DNA of 64,000 nucleotides, taken from Dysidea avara. Lineage: Eukaryota; Porifera; Demospongiae; Dictyoceratida; Dysideidae. The DNA is taken from the NCBI RefSeq assembly GCF_963678975.1, contig NC_089274.1, positions 25,333,053 to 25,397,052 of the forward strand, in the 5' to 3' direction. Below are positions 1-9,218 of this stretch, piece after piece (within the stretch, counting starts at the first letter, position 1; every line of letters starts with the position of its first letter). The position numbers and the translations under genes are program-made. The notes under the pieces are model-generated. The model ran no database searches, had not been told where the DNA came from, and saw only the letters and a list, made by a program, of their open reading frames with translations.

Positions 1-227
1 TCATGACACCTATATCTTTGTTCTTGCATGGTCTCAACTTACATATGTACCATGATCACATTCAACTGCTAGTGGATAAACCAGTATGACCAGATGGCCT
101 GCAAAAACCAACAGGCAGGTGTTAAATACAATACACCTAAAGCCTGGAATATGAAAAATATTATATAAGCATTATTCCACACTGATATAGTAATAGATTA
201 TAGGACGTTGTGGAACTTGCCTAAACG
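1..227. other. unannotated left edge
   Basis: No coding exon or repeat structure is recognised here. It is the host flank of the transposon that begins at 236. The last bases before the element form the left copy of its target-site duplication. Confidence 0.5.
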
Positions 228-235
228 TGTAAACT
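228..235. repeat. left target-site duplication
   Basis: TGTAAACT, identical to 7177-7184, directly outside the terminal inverted repeat of the 236-7176 transposon. Confidence 0.88.
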
Positions 236-246
236 CGAGGGGTCCG
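236..246 (+). repeat. left terminal inverted repeat of the 6.9-kb transposon
   Basis: CGAGGGGTCCG, exact inverse of 7166-7176. Beyond these 11 bases the two ends diverge but remain loosely similar, both running into AGATTT-rich sequence. Confidence 0.88.
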
Positions 247-261
247 TAACGCAGTACTTAG

Positions 262-360
262 ATTTGAGATTTGAGAAATCTTAAGAAAAATTCAAGGTTT
301 TGACTGAGATTTGAAAAGATTTTACAAGATTTTAAGATTTCAGTTAAGATTTGAAATACT
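262..360 (+). repeat. left subterminal AGATTT-type repeats
   Basis: About seven short copies of AGATTT or AAGATTT in about 100 bases. A matching block lies near the other end (6920-7140). Subterminal clusters of this kind often bind the transposase; that role is inferred. Confidence 0.6.
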
Positions 361-1450
361 ATGTTGTAGTGCCGTGTTCTGTGCCTGGTATGAGTCGAGG
401 TACGAGTCTACTGGAGAGGCTACTCTTTAGCTATTGCAATACTGCATACTACCAGCAATAGAGCTTAGTATATGTGGCTAATTTGCCTAGTTAAATTGGC
501 GGCTTTTCCCGCTGACACGTAGCAAGTTAGCCTATAGCTAATGGAACTATTCCCAATGCATCTATACAGTTACCTCACATAGTAAGTAATCATGACTAAG
601 AGCTAGCTCTCCTTGTAGTGATCTCAGTAGTGATTGAAAATGCCTAGATCTTGAGTTGTACATACTTCATTTGTACTGAGCAACCAAGATAGTGACATAG
701 CAAACTACTTCAGTGCTGGTCACCGTAGCTAAAGCATTCAATCAAATCAAATAGCCCTGCATCCGCACATAAGCTCAGTAAATCTCACACTAGAGTTGGC
801 AAAGCTTAATTATACTATTATTAACTACTAATTTGCCCTAGCTTTTCATGCCATACATGCATAGCTGTATTATAATACTGTACATGTATGCATCAAATAA
901 TATGTCTAAAATCATCATGTTTTGCCATGTCCATGCAAGTTGTGTACATTTTAACTATATCATTATGTAGACATCTCTTGCAACTGCTAACAGTTGGGCT
1001 GCATAATTGTCTTGATAATTGTGTACAGGAACTTCAGCATATCAATGGTGTAGTTGACTTCAGCAAATGTGGAATAATATGATATCAAAGATACCACACA
1101 ATTAGATTTTACACATAGATTCCACACTTATATATAATATAACTTATAGTGCAACTGTCTTTGAGACTGTCTACCTGAGTTAGCAAAGTGATGTGGACAT
1201 TGACCCATTGAGATATAAATTATTAGCTAGTATATATATATGCTTGTTAAAGTTTGTGCGTGTATTGTAAATTGTATGTATATACATACGTACATAAACT
1301 CAGCTAAGCGAAGGTATCAGATGCGTTCATGCATTTCACTCATATGATTAGTTTCTACCATACACATACACAATCTCACAACTTAATATCTAATACAAAA
1401 ATGAGTACACGAGTTCCTTATGATTGATCATAGTTACAAGTTATAATTAT
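361..1450. other. noncoding part of the transposon, 3' side of ORF2
   Basis: About 1.1 kb between the subterminal repeats and the end of ORF2. It holds only short chance frames and AT-rich sequence. It is presumably the 3' untranslated region of the minus-strand transposon transcript. Confidence 0.5.
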
Positions 1451-4400
1451 TTATGAGTCAATACAACTTGAACAAAACCATTTGTTCAGTTTAAATTCGT
1501 TTAGGCGACCACTTATACACTCTGCATGATACCATTTCTTGCATTTATCGCAAGCAACCATCACTTCACCGGTATCTGGTCCTCCACATGTACAATAAAC
1601 ATTAACAGGGAACCACGTTGATGCCTTTCTTCTTTGCCTGATAATGGGGAAAACAGACATTTTCTGCGTTTCTAAACAATTAAGTAAATGACGTCTTAAA
1701 TGTTTCTGGTCATATACAACAGTAGAGGGATTTTCTCCAAAGGCCAAAGCAGTGCAGTAGGCTGCAGCAAAAACTCCACAGTCTTTTGTTCCAGATTGTT
1801 TGTTAACCTTTGATAATTCAACCTTAAATTGATCTTTCTGAGTGTTCAAAAGGCTTGCTAGAATTACTTGTGTATCAATGCTTACAACAGAGTTTAGAGA
1901 GTCATATATTGTAATGTCTGCCTTCTCACAGTTCACTGTCGAAGCAACAACCCAATGGTTGTTGTTAATGTGAAAAATTTGTGCAGATCTTATCCCACTT
2001 TGAAATGGCTTGATATGGCTTCTTGATTGCAGTAGAATGGTATTTTGAAGACCTCCTATGTGTGGAAATTGTTGTTTTAGCAAAACCTGCACAGCATTTA
2101 AGTGCAGATCTGTCAGCCACTCATTATTGCACAGCATATTTCTTTCAGCCTTACACAAAACAAATGAACCAATTTTCAGCCATATTTCTGACTTTTTACA
2201 TGTCTTTGCAGCTTCACTACTTTCCCCACCATTATCATAATCAATTACAATAGCTTCATCATGTACGCACGTCATTTGATCTCTCTTTAAAATCTTTTCA
2301 CCACCAGAATCATCACTCTTCAGAACTTCCTTAGCAACAACATCTTCACTTTGTCCACAAAACTCAACCGTCTGAGTAAATGCTGTCATTTGGTCATCTT
2401 TTGGAAGCTCTTGGTCGCCAAAATTATTGCTCTGTTGACAAAGTTCTAAATCACTGACATCTACTGTCATGGTGGAACTTGCAGTAACTGTGTTGTTAAC
2501 AGCCACATCATCAACTTGTTCATGACAACAGTCTGAACTGCCTGCAATCAATGTGTCCACTGCCATTGTGTCACTCTTGTTAGCTTTGTTAGCCACAGCA
2601 TCATTATCCTGTTCATCATACTTCACAGCGGTAGTTTCCTTTGATTCATAAGTAGATGTGTATGGCTGTTTAAATCTAACTCTGAAGATGCGATCAGCTG
2701 AAACATATTCAGTTTCTTGAAATAGCCATATTGCAGTTGTTTTTCTAATAAGAACAACTTGTCCTTTCACGCTTACTTCAACAAATGGAGAAATCATTTG
2801 CTTTGCATTACTGCTAAGGCTGGCTAAATAACTATTAAGGTCATTATGACCTTTCAGTGTATACAATGGTATTGTGTCAGATTTCAATTTATCAACAGGC
2901 AGAGATCGCTGCATTTTTTGCAAAGTTTTATGAGAAGCTTTGCTAGCTTCTTTGGTCACCAGACCTCTATCACATGCTGATTGAATATCCTCAGATACCT
3001 CTTTGTGTGTTTCTGACCACACTTCCTTAATAATTTCTAGGGAATTGTCATCATTTTCATCAGTGCTGTCATCATGGCCATAGTCATCAATATTGTCAAT
3101 ATCATCATCGTCACCATTCTGCACACCAGCTAGATCTTCGGTCGTGTTTTCATTGTCCCACACAGAGTGTACTCTTAAAAGTTTGTCCATGCCAAGTTCA
3201 CATAGGGTTTGTCTTGCTTTTGCTTTTGCTCTTTCCACAGCTTCAGAAATTTCATTGTCTTTGATGTCACTTAATGATGACACAGAAACTTTGTTCTTTC
3301 CCTCTTTATTGCGATGCCTTTGCACACTTGGAAACTTAACAGTCTCCTGCAATTCAGCTTGCAATGCAAGTTGGATATTCATTCGATGAAGCCTTCTGAG
3401 CAGACCTAGCATGCTAAAATTGAGTACAGTTGAAAAAACACTGCTCATGCTTCTGACTGTCCGAAACATTCTTTCACAAGTCTGGGACCCAAGCATCCAA
3501 GGTAAAAAATTTCTGGCATCACCATGAAAATGATCTCTAATAGTCAATGCATACACTATTATGGCATGTGCATTTAACTCTACACACATGTAACAATTAC
3601 GTGTGATGAAGTTGTTTTTCAAGGTATAAGAGTGGTGGAGCATGATCCACTTACGCCAATACCGCAGAAAGAAATTTGCATACCAAATTTTCTCTATCCT
3701 GCTAATGCAATCTAAGCTTTTGTCCTCATAACTGTCTACAACATTTTGGATTAGTTCCACATAACATTTGGTTGCGAAAGCACCAGGTATTTTGTCGAGC
3801 AAGGGACATGCATTGATTATGTGCAATACTGCATCATAATTTTGCTTATCATGATGGTTTAAATCTCTTTCCCTTAGAAAATGATCTTCTTTACCATATT
3901 TAGAGTGCAACTGTTCTAAATGATGCACTCCAGCTCCAAAGGTTGGTCCCAATTTAAGATTAACCCGAGGGTTTAATAGCCGTGCCTTAAACTTTACTGC
4001 AATGTGGACCACATCTTGAACATATGAAATTGAAGTTGGATTGATGCAAAACCAATTCTTCCATGTTGAACTTATGTTAATTGAGGGCAAAGAAGGAAGG
4101 GTAAGATCATTGGGAGGATTTATCAGTGAAACTGATATTTTCATGGCCTTCATTACCCTAGAGTCTCCATCTCCCCCAAAGCTTATGACTGTAATGCCTC
4201 GTTTTGCACATTCTGAATATATGTGGTTCCAACGCTGTAGGACATGCTCAGCAGTAAACTTTTGGTCACTTCCAAAGCATGTCAAACAAAAGGGTGGCAC
4301 ATTAACCGCCAAAGGTTGTGCCATGTACACATATGCATACTTTGCAATAGATCCACTTTTGAACATATTCTCTATTGCTGAAAATGAAGTGGCTAAAAAT

Positions 4401-4822
4401 GAGTCAACTAAAGGTAGGCCACAGTCATCAACAGGGAGGACAAAACCAACACACCTATCTGTCTCTGAGTCATAGTCCACCCTTCCAATTACTCTTGTTG
4501 CATCTTCCCCAATAGATACTATTTTAGGTGCATTGTGATCATTGATATGCTCAATCAAATCACTAAACCTAAATCTACCTTCGTCCATAATCTTGTACTG
4601 CGAATGAATTATTCTTTGCACAGTCCTGAGAGATGGCAGTGCATGAGGCATGTTCTGATGAATAAATTCATAGCACAGAGGACCACTGTAGATAAATAAT
4701 GCTGTGGCAAACTTCTTGAGAAGCTCTGAATGCCTTCGTTGGGTTGGGTATTTACAGACATTTTTATCTGCATTCAGCAACATTTGTTTCACTATTGGGG
4801 TAAATCCATGACCACCACCCAT
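1451..4822 (-). CDS. transposon ORF2: candidate DDE transposase fused to Ulp1-type peptidase and PHD finger
   Basis: This frame encodes 1123 residues from its first ATG. The reading frame stays open upstream of that ATG through a lysine- and glutamate-rich, probably coiled-coil stretch up to about 5038, so the real protein probably begins in ORF1. Residues 1-500 form a transposase-like region; acidic residues in GEDATR (about 105), GGDGDSR (about 217) and TCERMF (about 449) are candidates for a DDE triad, which is inference. An acidic linker rich in Asp lies near 570-600. The region at about 910-1045 has the Ulp1/SENP (C48) pattern: His in NNNHWVV (about 957), Asp in IYDSL (about 974), then Gln and Cys in QSGTKDCGVF (about 1010). 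The last 45 residues form a PHD finger with Cys pairs, a WYHAEC box and a WFCSSC end. The whole chain is unbroken by stops. Protease and PHD calls are firm; the transposase call rests partly on the surrounding TIRs and TSD. Confidence 0.85.
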   Translation of the reverse strand: MGGGHGFTPIVKQMLLNADKNVCKYPTQRRHSELLKKFATALFIYSGPLCYEFIHQNMPHALPSLRTVQRIIHSQYKIMDEGRFRFSDLIEHINDHNAPKIVSIGEDATRVIGRVDYDSETDRCVGFVLPVDDCGLPLVDSFLATSFSAIENMFKSGSIAKYAYVYMAQPLAVNVPPFCLTCFGSDQKFTAEHVLQRWNHIYSECAKRGITVISFGGDGDSRVMKAMKISVSLINPPNDLTLPSLPSINISSTWKNWFCINPTSISYVQDVVHIAVKFKARLLNPRVNLKLGPTFGAGVHHLEQLHSKYGKEDHFLRERDLNHHDKQNYDAVLHIINACPLLDKIPGAFATKCYVELIQNVVDSYEDKSLDCISRIEKIWYANFFLRYWRKWIMLHHSYTLKNNFITRNCYMCVELNAHAIIVYALTIRDHFHGDARNFLPWMLGSQTCERMFRTVRSMSSVFSTVLNFSMLGLLRRLHRMNIQLALQAELQETVKFPSVQRHRNKEGKNKVSVSSLSDIKDNEISEAVERAKAKARQTLCELGMDKLLRVHSVWDNENTTEDLAGVQNGDDDDIDNIDDYGHDDSTDENDDNSLEIIKEVWSETHKEVSEDIQSACDRGLVTKEASKASHKTLQKMQRSLPVDKLKSDTIPLYTLKGHNDLNSYLASLSSNAKQMISPFVEVSVKGQVVLIRKTTAIWLFQETEYVSADRIFRVRFKQPYTSTYESKETTAVKYDEQDNDAVANKANKSDTMAVDTLIAGSSDCCHEQVDDVAVNNTVTASSTMTVDVSDLELCQQSNNFGDQELPKDDQMTAFTQTVEFCGQSEDVVAKEVLKSDDSGGEKILKRDQMTCVHDEAIVIDYDNGGESSEAAKTCKKSEIWLKIGSFVLCKAERNMLCNNEWLTDLHLNAVQVLLKQQFPHIGGLQNTILLQSRSHIKPFQSGIRSAQIFHINNNHWVVASTVNCEKADITIYDSLNSVVSIDTQVILASLLNTQKDQFKVELSKVNKQSGTKDCGVFAAAYCTALAFGENPSTVVYDQKHLRRHLLNCLETQKMSVFPIIRQRRKASTWFPVNVYCTCGGPDTGEVMVACDKCKKWYHAECISGRLNEFKLNKWFCSSCIDS

Positions 4823-4988
4823 ATTGAAGGAATTTAAACCACACTGCTTTATTAGGTTTGATAACCTTTCATTCTCTTTAGCTAGAATTTCTATTTCATC
4901 TAAGATTTTGAAATAATCTGTAATTAAAGTTTGAGTGGGATCAAGTTCAACTTTTCTTTGCTTTCGAGAAGTGCAAAAAGTTTGATTT

Positions 4989-5016
4989 GCCCCTCCTTCT
5001 ACACTGAAGGAGGGGC
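4989..5016 (-). promoter_or_regulatory. perfect 11-bp stem-loop at the ORF1/ORF2 junction
   Basis: On the minus strand GCCCCTCCTTC pairs without mismatch with GAAGGAGGGGC around a six-base loop. The stem starts immediately after the ORF1 stop codon (5017-5019) and six bases after a GGTTTTT run (5023-5029). This geometry is what a -1 ribosomal frameshift stimulator would look like. It could also be fortuitous, or lie in a small intron. Confidence 0.6.
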
Positions 5017-5847
5017 TTAGTGAAAAACCTGTTCTGGCTTGTCATTCAATGACACTGAGCTGCTAATGGTTTTAGCAACAGCTGGTTTGGTCAGGCATTG
5101 GCTTGCTGAAGGTGCAACTGATTGCTTAGAAAACAGTGTGGGTTGGTTAGGATCAACGACATTGTGTAGAGCAGCACACTTCCTGACATGCCTAGTCCAA
5201 TTTGAAAGTATGAAACGGCTATTTTGAAGTTGCAAGCGAATTGATTTATTGCACATACCACAATTTACTGCAGCTGCAATTTTCCCATTGTTTTGACCTT
5301 TTACAACTACAGAGTAATGTGTTTTCTCCTTTAAGGAGCTCAGGTGCATTAATTTCGCTTTGCATATCCAGTCCTTTACGCTCTCAAGAACTTGACAACT
5401 AACATCATCCACTGACAATAAAGCCTGATTTGCAGCCTTGTCAACTAGCTTGGTCTTTTTAGCTGTTATGCATGGCTTGGTGTGCTGTGAACTAACTGCC
5501 TTGAGAGACAAATTTTTGCTCAATTGTTTGACCTCTTCAACAAATTTACAAATTCTAATGCGATGACCTGGCGGAAACTCAAATGGCAGTGAATTCATAG
5601 ACTCCGGTGTGCAGCATGGTGGTAACATTTCTGGATTACTTTTGTGTGCCTTCTCGATATATCGCTCAATTGTACTTATACTGTTCCCCTCACCATCAGT
5701 TATGTCCATAGATGCTATTATCTTAAGTTCATCATATCCTGCTGCTTTCAGACAATTTGTGACATAAGTGGGCAACTGCTTGTCCATCAGTGCAAGTATA
5801 TCAACTTCCAAACTGGTAGTGGATAGTGTCTGAGGTTGCTGCTCCAT
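5017..5847 (-). CDS. transposon ORF1: zinc-finger protein
   Basis: A 276-residue frame starts with MEQQPQ and ends with PEQVFH just before the junction with ORF2. The N-terminal two thirds contain no domain that I recognise. Residues at about 190-235 carry a Cys-x2-Cys (CGMC) followed about 20 residues later by His-x4-Cys (RHVRKC), a BED-like or C2HC zinc-finger pattern suited to DNA binding. ORF1 and ORF2 are adjacent, co-oriented and differ by one frame step, so they probably make one polyprotein of roughly 1.4-1.5 thousand residues, with the DNA-binding part first. The function is inferred from position in the transposon. Confidence 0.75.
   Translation of the reverse strand: MEQQPQTLSTTSLEVDILALMDKQLPTYVTNCLKAAGYDELKIIASMDITDGEGNSISTIERYIEKAHKSNPEMLPPCCTPESMNSLPFEFPPGHRIRICKFVEEVKQLSKNLSLKAVSSQHTKPCITAKKTKLVDKAANQALLSVDDVSCQVLESVKDWICKAKLMHLSSLKEKTHYSVVVKGQNNGKIAAAVNCGMCNKSIRLQLQNSRFILSNWTRHVRKCAALHNVVDPNQPTLFSKQSVAPSASQCLTKPAVAKTISSSVSLNDKPEQVFH
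5023..5029 (-). promoter_or_regulatory. possible slippery heptamer for -1 frameshift
   Basis: On the minus strand the ORF1 codons CAG GTT TTT CAC TAA contain GGTTTTT. A one-base backward slip here leads into the ORF2 frame, which is open from just upstream of this point. The heptamer is only near-consensus, because re-pairing of the P-site codon is imperfect (GTT to GGT). Alternatives are a one-base indel in the T run or a short intron. Confidence 0.4.
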
Positions 5848-6919
5848 CTCCTGTTATCTTTCACTAAACAATAATAGATGAGATATATAGTAATTTAATC
5901 TGCTCGAATCTATTGAGCTAAGAGTGTGATATCATTTGGACACATTACTTGCTGGCATGGTAGAGTTAAGCTTACACATTACATAGTGCATGTTGCTACA
6001 TAGCTAATTATAATTGGACAAAGCTTTCATACCTGAGCTTAATGATGTGGGATGCTGGCACAAGATACCAGTGCAGGAATATTCAAAAGCATGCAAATTC
6101 TTTGTAACCAAAACCTTCAGAAACTCCGTGTTGTGACTTGATCCACAGCCACATACAATCAAGACATGTGCCTATGGTTATGGAGCCATAACAGGGATTA
6201 TTAGTCTTCTCTGTATTCTTCTTGCCAGCATGTCTCTGACTCCCTATACTGACAAAGGCTTTCAGTAGCCTTCACAGCTGAGGTCCCATATGAGTGAGAT
6301 AACAAATTAAACTACATAGCAAATATCACTACTCATATCACTAAAAGCAGGGGTCCCACATGTGTAGCTAAACTTTTCATTTGCTGCATGAATGTTGACT
6401 AGTCTATATCGAGGTCTATACTATATCTAGGTCTATACTATATCTAGAATATAGAGATTGAGATGTGTTGATTATAATTACTGCATGATGATTTTCAAGA
6501 ATGTGAATATTGACGAGACGCGAGACGAGACGTGCTAGCTACTCCTGATTTAGCTAAAGAGCTCACTAAAGAGATGTAGCTGTTAGCTATTGGAGTTTTA
6601 TCTTGGCTATTATGTCAGGAGCAACATGAATCCGTACATGCACCATGCTCACTCTTTTCACAGGTGTGAATTCAGTATGTAGACTCACCTAACAAAGATC
6701 CGAGTCAGGGTCACTAACTAGCTTGTCCCAACGAGTTCGTCAAGTAGCTGAAGGCGTTGCGAAGAAGAAACAACCTCGGGAACAACTGGCTATATCTCTG
6801 GAAATGTACGTAGACTGCAAGAACCCAATAATCGCACAGTACACGTGGACGAACAGGCCTATAGGTGCAAGACAGCCGCAAGAAAACGTGTTAACAAGCA
6901 AGAGCTATAGTAAAATATC
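5848..6919. other. noncoding 5' part of the transposon (minus-strand leader)
   Basis: This should hold the promoter and leader of the minus-strand transposon genes. No convincing TATA box or exon was recognised. A 78-codon plus-strand frame at 6723-6959 runs into the subterminal repeats and is probably chance. Confidence 0.4.
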
Positions 6920-7140
6920 CAAACGTTTACTGAAATTTACTAACAAGATTAAGATTTGATTGTGGTAGTCTCAGATTCAAAGATTTCAGCGAGATTTTAA
7001 AGATTGTAAAAGATTGTCACGAAGATTAGGAAGATTTTAAAGATTCCATGGATTTTAATGGATTTTGCAGATTTCACAGAGATTCAGAGATTTGAGAAGA
7101 TTCTTGTAGATTGCATGGGGATTCCAAGAGATTTGAATCT
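6920..7140 (+). repeat. right subterminal AGATTT-type repeats
   Basis: Fifteen or more copies of AGATT/AGATTTT-like words in about 220 bases, on the same strand as the left block. This is a candidate transposase-binding region. Confidence 0.6.
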
Positions 7141-7165
7141 CGGATAAGTTAGATTTAAAGCGTGG

Positions 7166-7184
7166 CGGACCCCTCGTGTAAACT
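7166..7184 (-). repeat. right terminal inverted repeat and target-site duplication
   Basis: CGGACCCCTCG (7166-7176) is the exact inverse of the left end. TGTAAACT (7177-7184) repeats the 8 bases that precede the left end. Confidence 0.88.
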
Positions 7185-7587
7185 TGAACATGAGGACAAC
7201 TGCATAACCTGGACACTTGGAATTGTCCAATACCTGATGAACAAGTTAGTACTAATGACATTCACTTCAACATTTTATCCCAGCTGGGTGAATCTCTTGT
7301 AACTGAGTAAAAAGGTGTTTGTTTTCCACCTGCAACCAAAGTTCTACATTTCGATCTGTGGTTGAGTGTACATAAACTGACCAGGAAAATCAGTATGCCA
7401 TAGCCGGGGTATGGAAATGGTTCCTTTCCTTCTGTTGTGACATTACTTACACCTGACTGGTAAATGATCATCGATGTCCCCGTGGACCCAGGGCCGGAGG
7501 AGGGAAAATTGAGTTGGTCAGGCCATTGACTATAATGTTGAAATTGCTACTGTATACATGCCAATGAAAGAGGAGCTGTTGCACAGT
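7185..7587. other. unassigned spacer
   Basis: Host flank of the transposon. Short open frames on the minus strand show no recognisable product. Confidence 0.4.
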
Positions 7588-7850
7588 GTGCGAAGCACAC
7601 TCTGCGAAGTGCGAAGCACACTCTGCGAAGTGCGAAGCACACTCTGCGAAGTGCGAAGCACACTCTGCGAAGTGCGAAGCACACTCTGCGAAGTGCGAAG
7701 CACACTCTGCGAAGTGCGAAGCACACTCTGCGAAGTGCGAAGCACACTCTGCGAAGTGCGAAGCACACTCTGCGAAGTGCGAAGCACACTCTGCGAAGTG
7801 CGAAGCACACTCTGCGAAGTGCGAAGCACACTCTGCGAAGTGCGAAACAC
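7588..7850. repeat. 21-bp minisatellite, 12 full units plus one partial
   Basis: The unit is GTGCGAAGCACACTCTGCGA plus A. Twelve essentially identical units run from 7588 to 7839, and a degenerate unit ends the array. Because 21 is divisible by three and the unit lacks stops, every frame stays open on both strands, giving artificial heptad-repeat proteins. Each unit contains the short hairpin GTGC-GAA-GCAC. Confidence 0.95.
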
Positions 7851-8250
7851 GAGCATTCTAGGGGGGTCTGGGGGCATGCCCCCACCGGAAATTTTTGAAA
7901 ATTAGACACTCAGATATGCAATTTTAGTGATATTTCACTGCTAGCTAGCTATATAAATATGCTCAGGTCTATCTGTTGTTCTTCAGACTTTCTATACTAT
8001 GTATAATTGTAGACCTGACATACAGGGGACACAGCATGAAACTTGCTGTATGGTTCATTTAGTTATAGCTAGCAATTAGAAGTTCAAGGGGGTCTGGGGG
8101 TACAACCCCCAGGAGCTGCAGAATTTTTGCAATTTAAAGGTTTGAAAATGCCTTAAAATTTAAAATTGATGCTAAATTTTAAAGTAAAACTAGCTAGCAA
8201 ATTGCAATTTCCCCCAAAATTTCACAGGGAACCCATGCAGCATGGCCCCC
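7851..8250. repeat. repeat-derived sequence with GGGGGCATGCCCCC-type motif
   Basis: A GGGGGTCTGGGGGCATGCCC-type word follows the minisatellite at about 7860, and a related GGGGGTCTGGGGGTACAACC lies at about 8090. Related motifs occur at about 11010, 26705, 42415, 47195 and 61970. They are probably pieces of old transposable elements. No coding sequence was seen. Confidence 0.5.
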
Positions 8251-9216
8251 TTTAGCTAGGATATAATTACTATACAGTGAATTCACACAGCTACAATAAA
8301 ATGCTACACAGCTGTATACTACTATACTGGTTTGTATGAAGTGAACGGATTATCACGTAAATATACTGGTGGACAGTCACGAGACCAATCAGCATTCGAA
8401 AATGGCGCGATGTGGGTGAGACTGAGAGTTTGCTCGGTATCTCGACAGGACGAGTGGGTAGTTGAAGAGGAGTGATTTCTACTCAACATCTCATCCAGAT
8501 GGCCACCATGTAATGTATGAGTGTGTAGCTTTTTGCCGAGGAATGAGGCATCTGGTTTGTCACTGCCAGCCCTTCGCCCAGTAAAGGAAGCCAAGAGAGA
8601 CAAGCCAAGGAATGCTAATGATTATTTTATGAAGATTGAATTGTGATATAAGTGTACTGGTTTAGAATCAAAGAAGGCACCTGCCTTACACGTGATAAAT
8701 GCCAACTGTCAGCACACGTGATACTGTACGTAGAACCCACAATCATTTCTGTACAAAACGATACGAATGCAATGCTGTACTGTAAGGTAATTGGAGGCAC
8801 TATACGTGTAGTTCTGTGCTTTAGTTAGGCTGAGAAACTAGGTAACTACTCGTGTCATGCATTTTCAATAACATCTGTAAAATGTACGTAGCTACATGTA
8901 GATGTGATCGTCCAAAGATTGCATGAGAGTAATGTAGTTCGAGCTGGTCAGCTAGTTGGTTCAACTCCAGATTATTGGTCCGGCTCAGGCCTGACCAACC
9001 GCACCGTCTTCTCCGGCCTTGGGACCCCAACAATGAGTATATCAATAACTTCACAAGTTGGAATGAATTTCCTTTCAGCATCTGGTGGACAGGTCCATAA
9101 ACCCTATCGCACAAACACGGTGAATCAGTGTGTGGCGATGTGACACGTTACACAGACTTCACTCCTCGTTTCGTTAGCATTCAAGACCGGCATATATCAT
9201 AGAGTACTTCGATCAG
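8251..9216. other. unassigned, locally GC-richer region
   Basis: A CCAATCAG box and a GGCGCG word occur at about 8389-8410 on the plus strand, and a minus-strand frame of 93 codons overlaps it (8322-8603). None of the frames resembles a family I recognise and no splice structure could be fixed. It may be a promoter or an unrecognised exon. Confidence 0.25.
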
Positions 9217-9218
9217 TA

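Larger units (their letters stand above)
236..7176 (-). mobile_element. complete 6.9-kb DNA transposon with two ORFs, TIRs and 8-bp TSD
   Basis: The element starts with CGAGGGGTCCG (236-246) and ends with the exact reverse complement (7166-7176). It is flanked by the identical 8-bp direct repeat TGTAAACT at 228-235 and 7177-7184. Behind each end lies a block rich in AGATTT-type repeats, in the same orientation at both ends (about 262-360 and 6920-7140), which may be transposase-binding subterminal repeats. The body encodes, on the minus strand, a zinc-finger ORF1 and a DDE/Ulp1/PHD ORF2. An 8-bp duplication fits the hAT, P and Zisupton-like superfamilies; which one is unresolved. Intact ends, an exact duplication and long open frames suggest a young insertion. 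The empty site would read CTAAACG-TGTAAACT-TGAAC. Confidence 0.9.

Noticed and set aside
5017-5029. 13-base intron joining ORF1 to ORF2
   Set aside because: Far below any plausible spliceosomal intron length.
6723-6959. 78-codon ORF as a third transposon gene
   Set aside because: Its second half lies in the subterminal repeats, it is on the opposite strand, and no domain is visible.
7530-7909. Four overlapping ORFs of 91-120 codons on both strands
   Set aside because: They are products of the 21-bp minisatellite, which lacks stops in all frames.
8322-8603. 93-codon minus-strand ORF as a gene
   Set aside because: No homology recognised, no splice or start support; kept only as an unassigned region.
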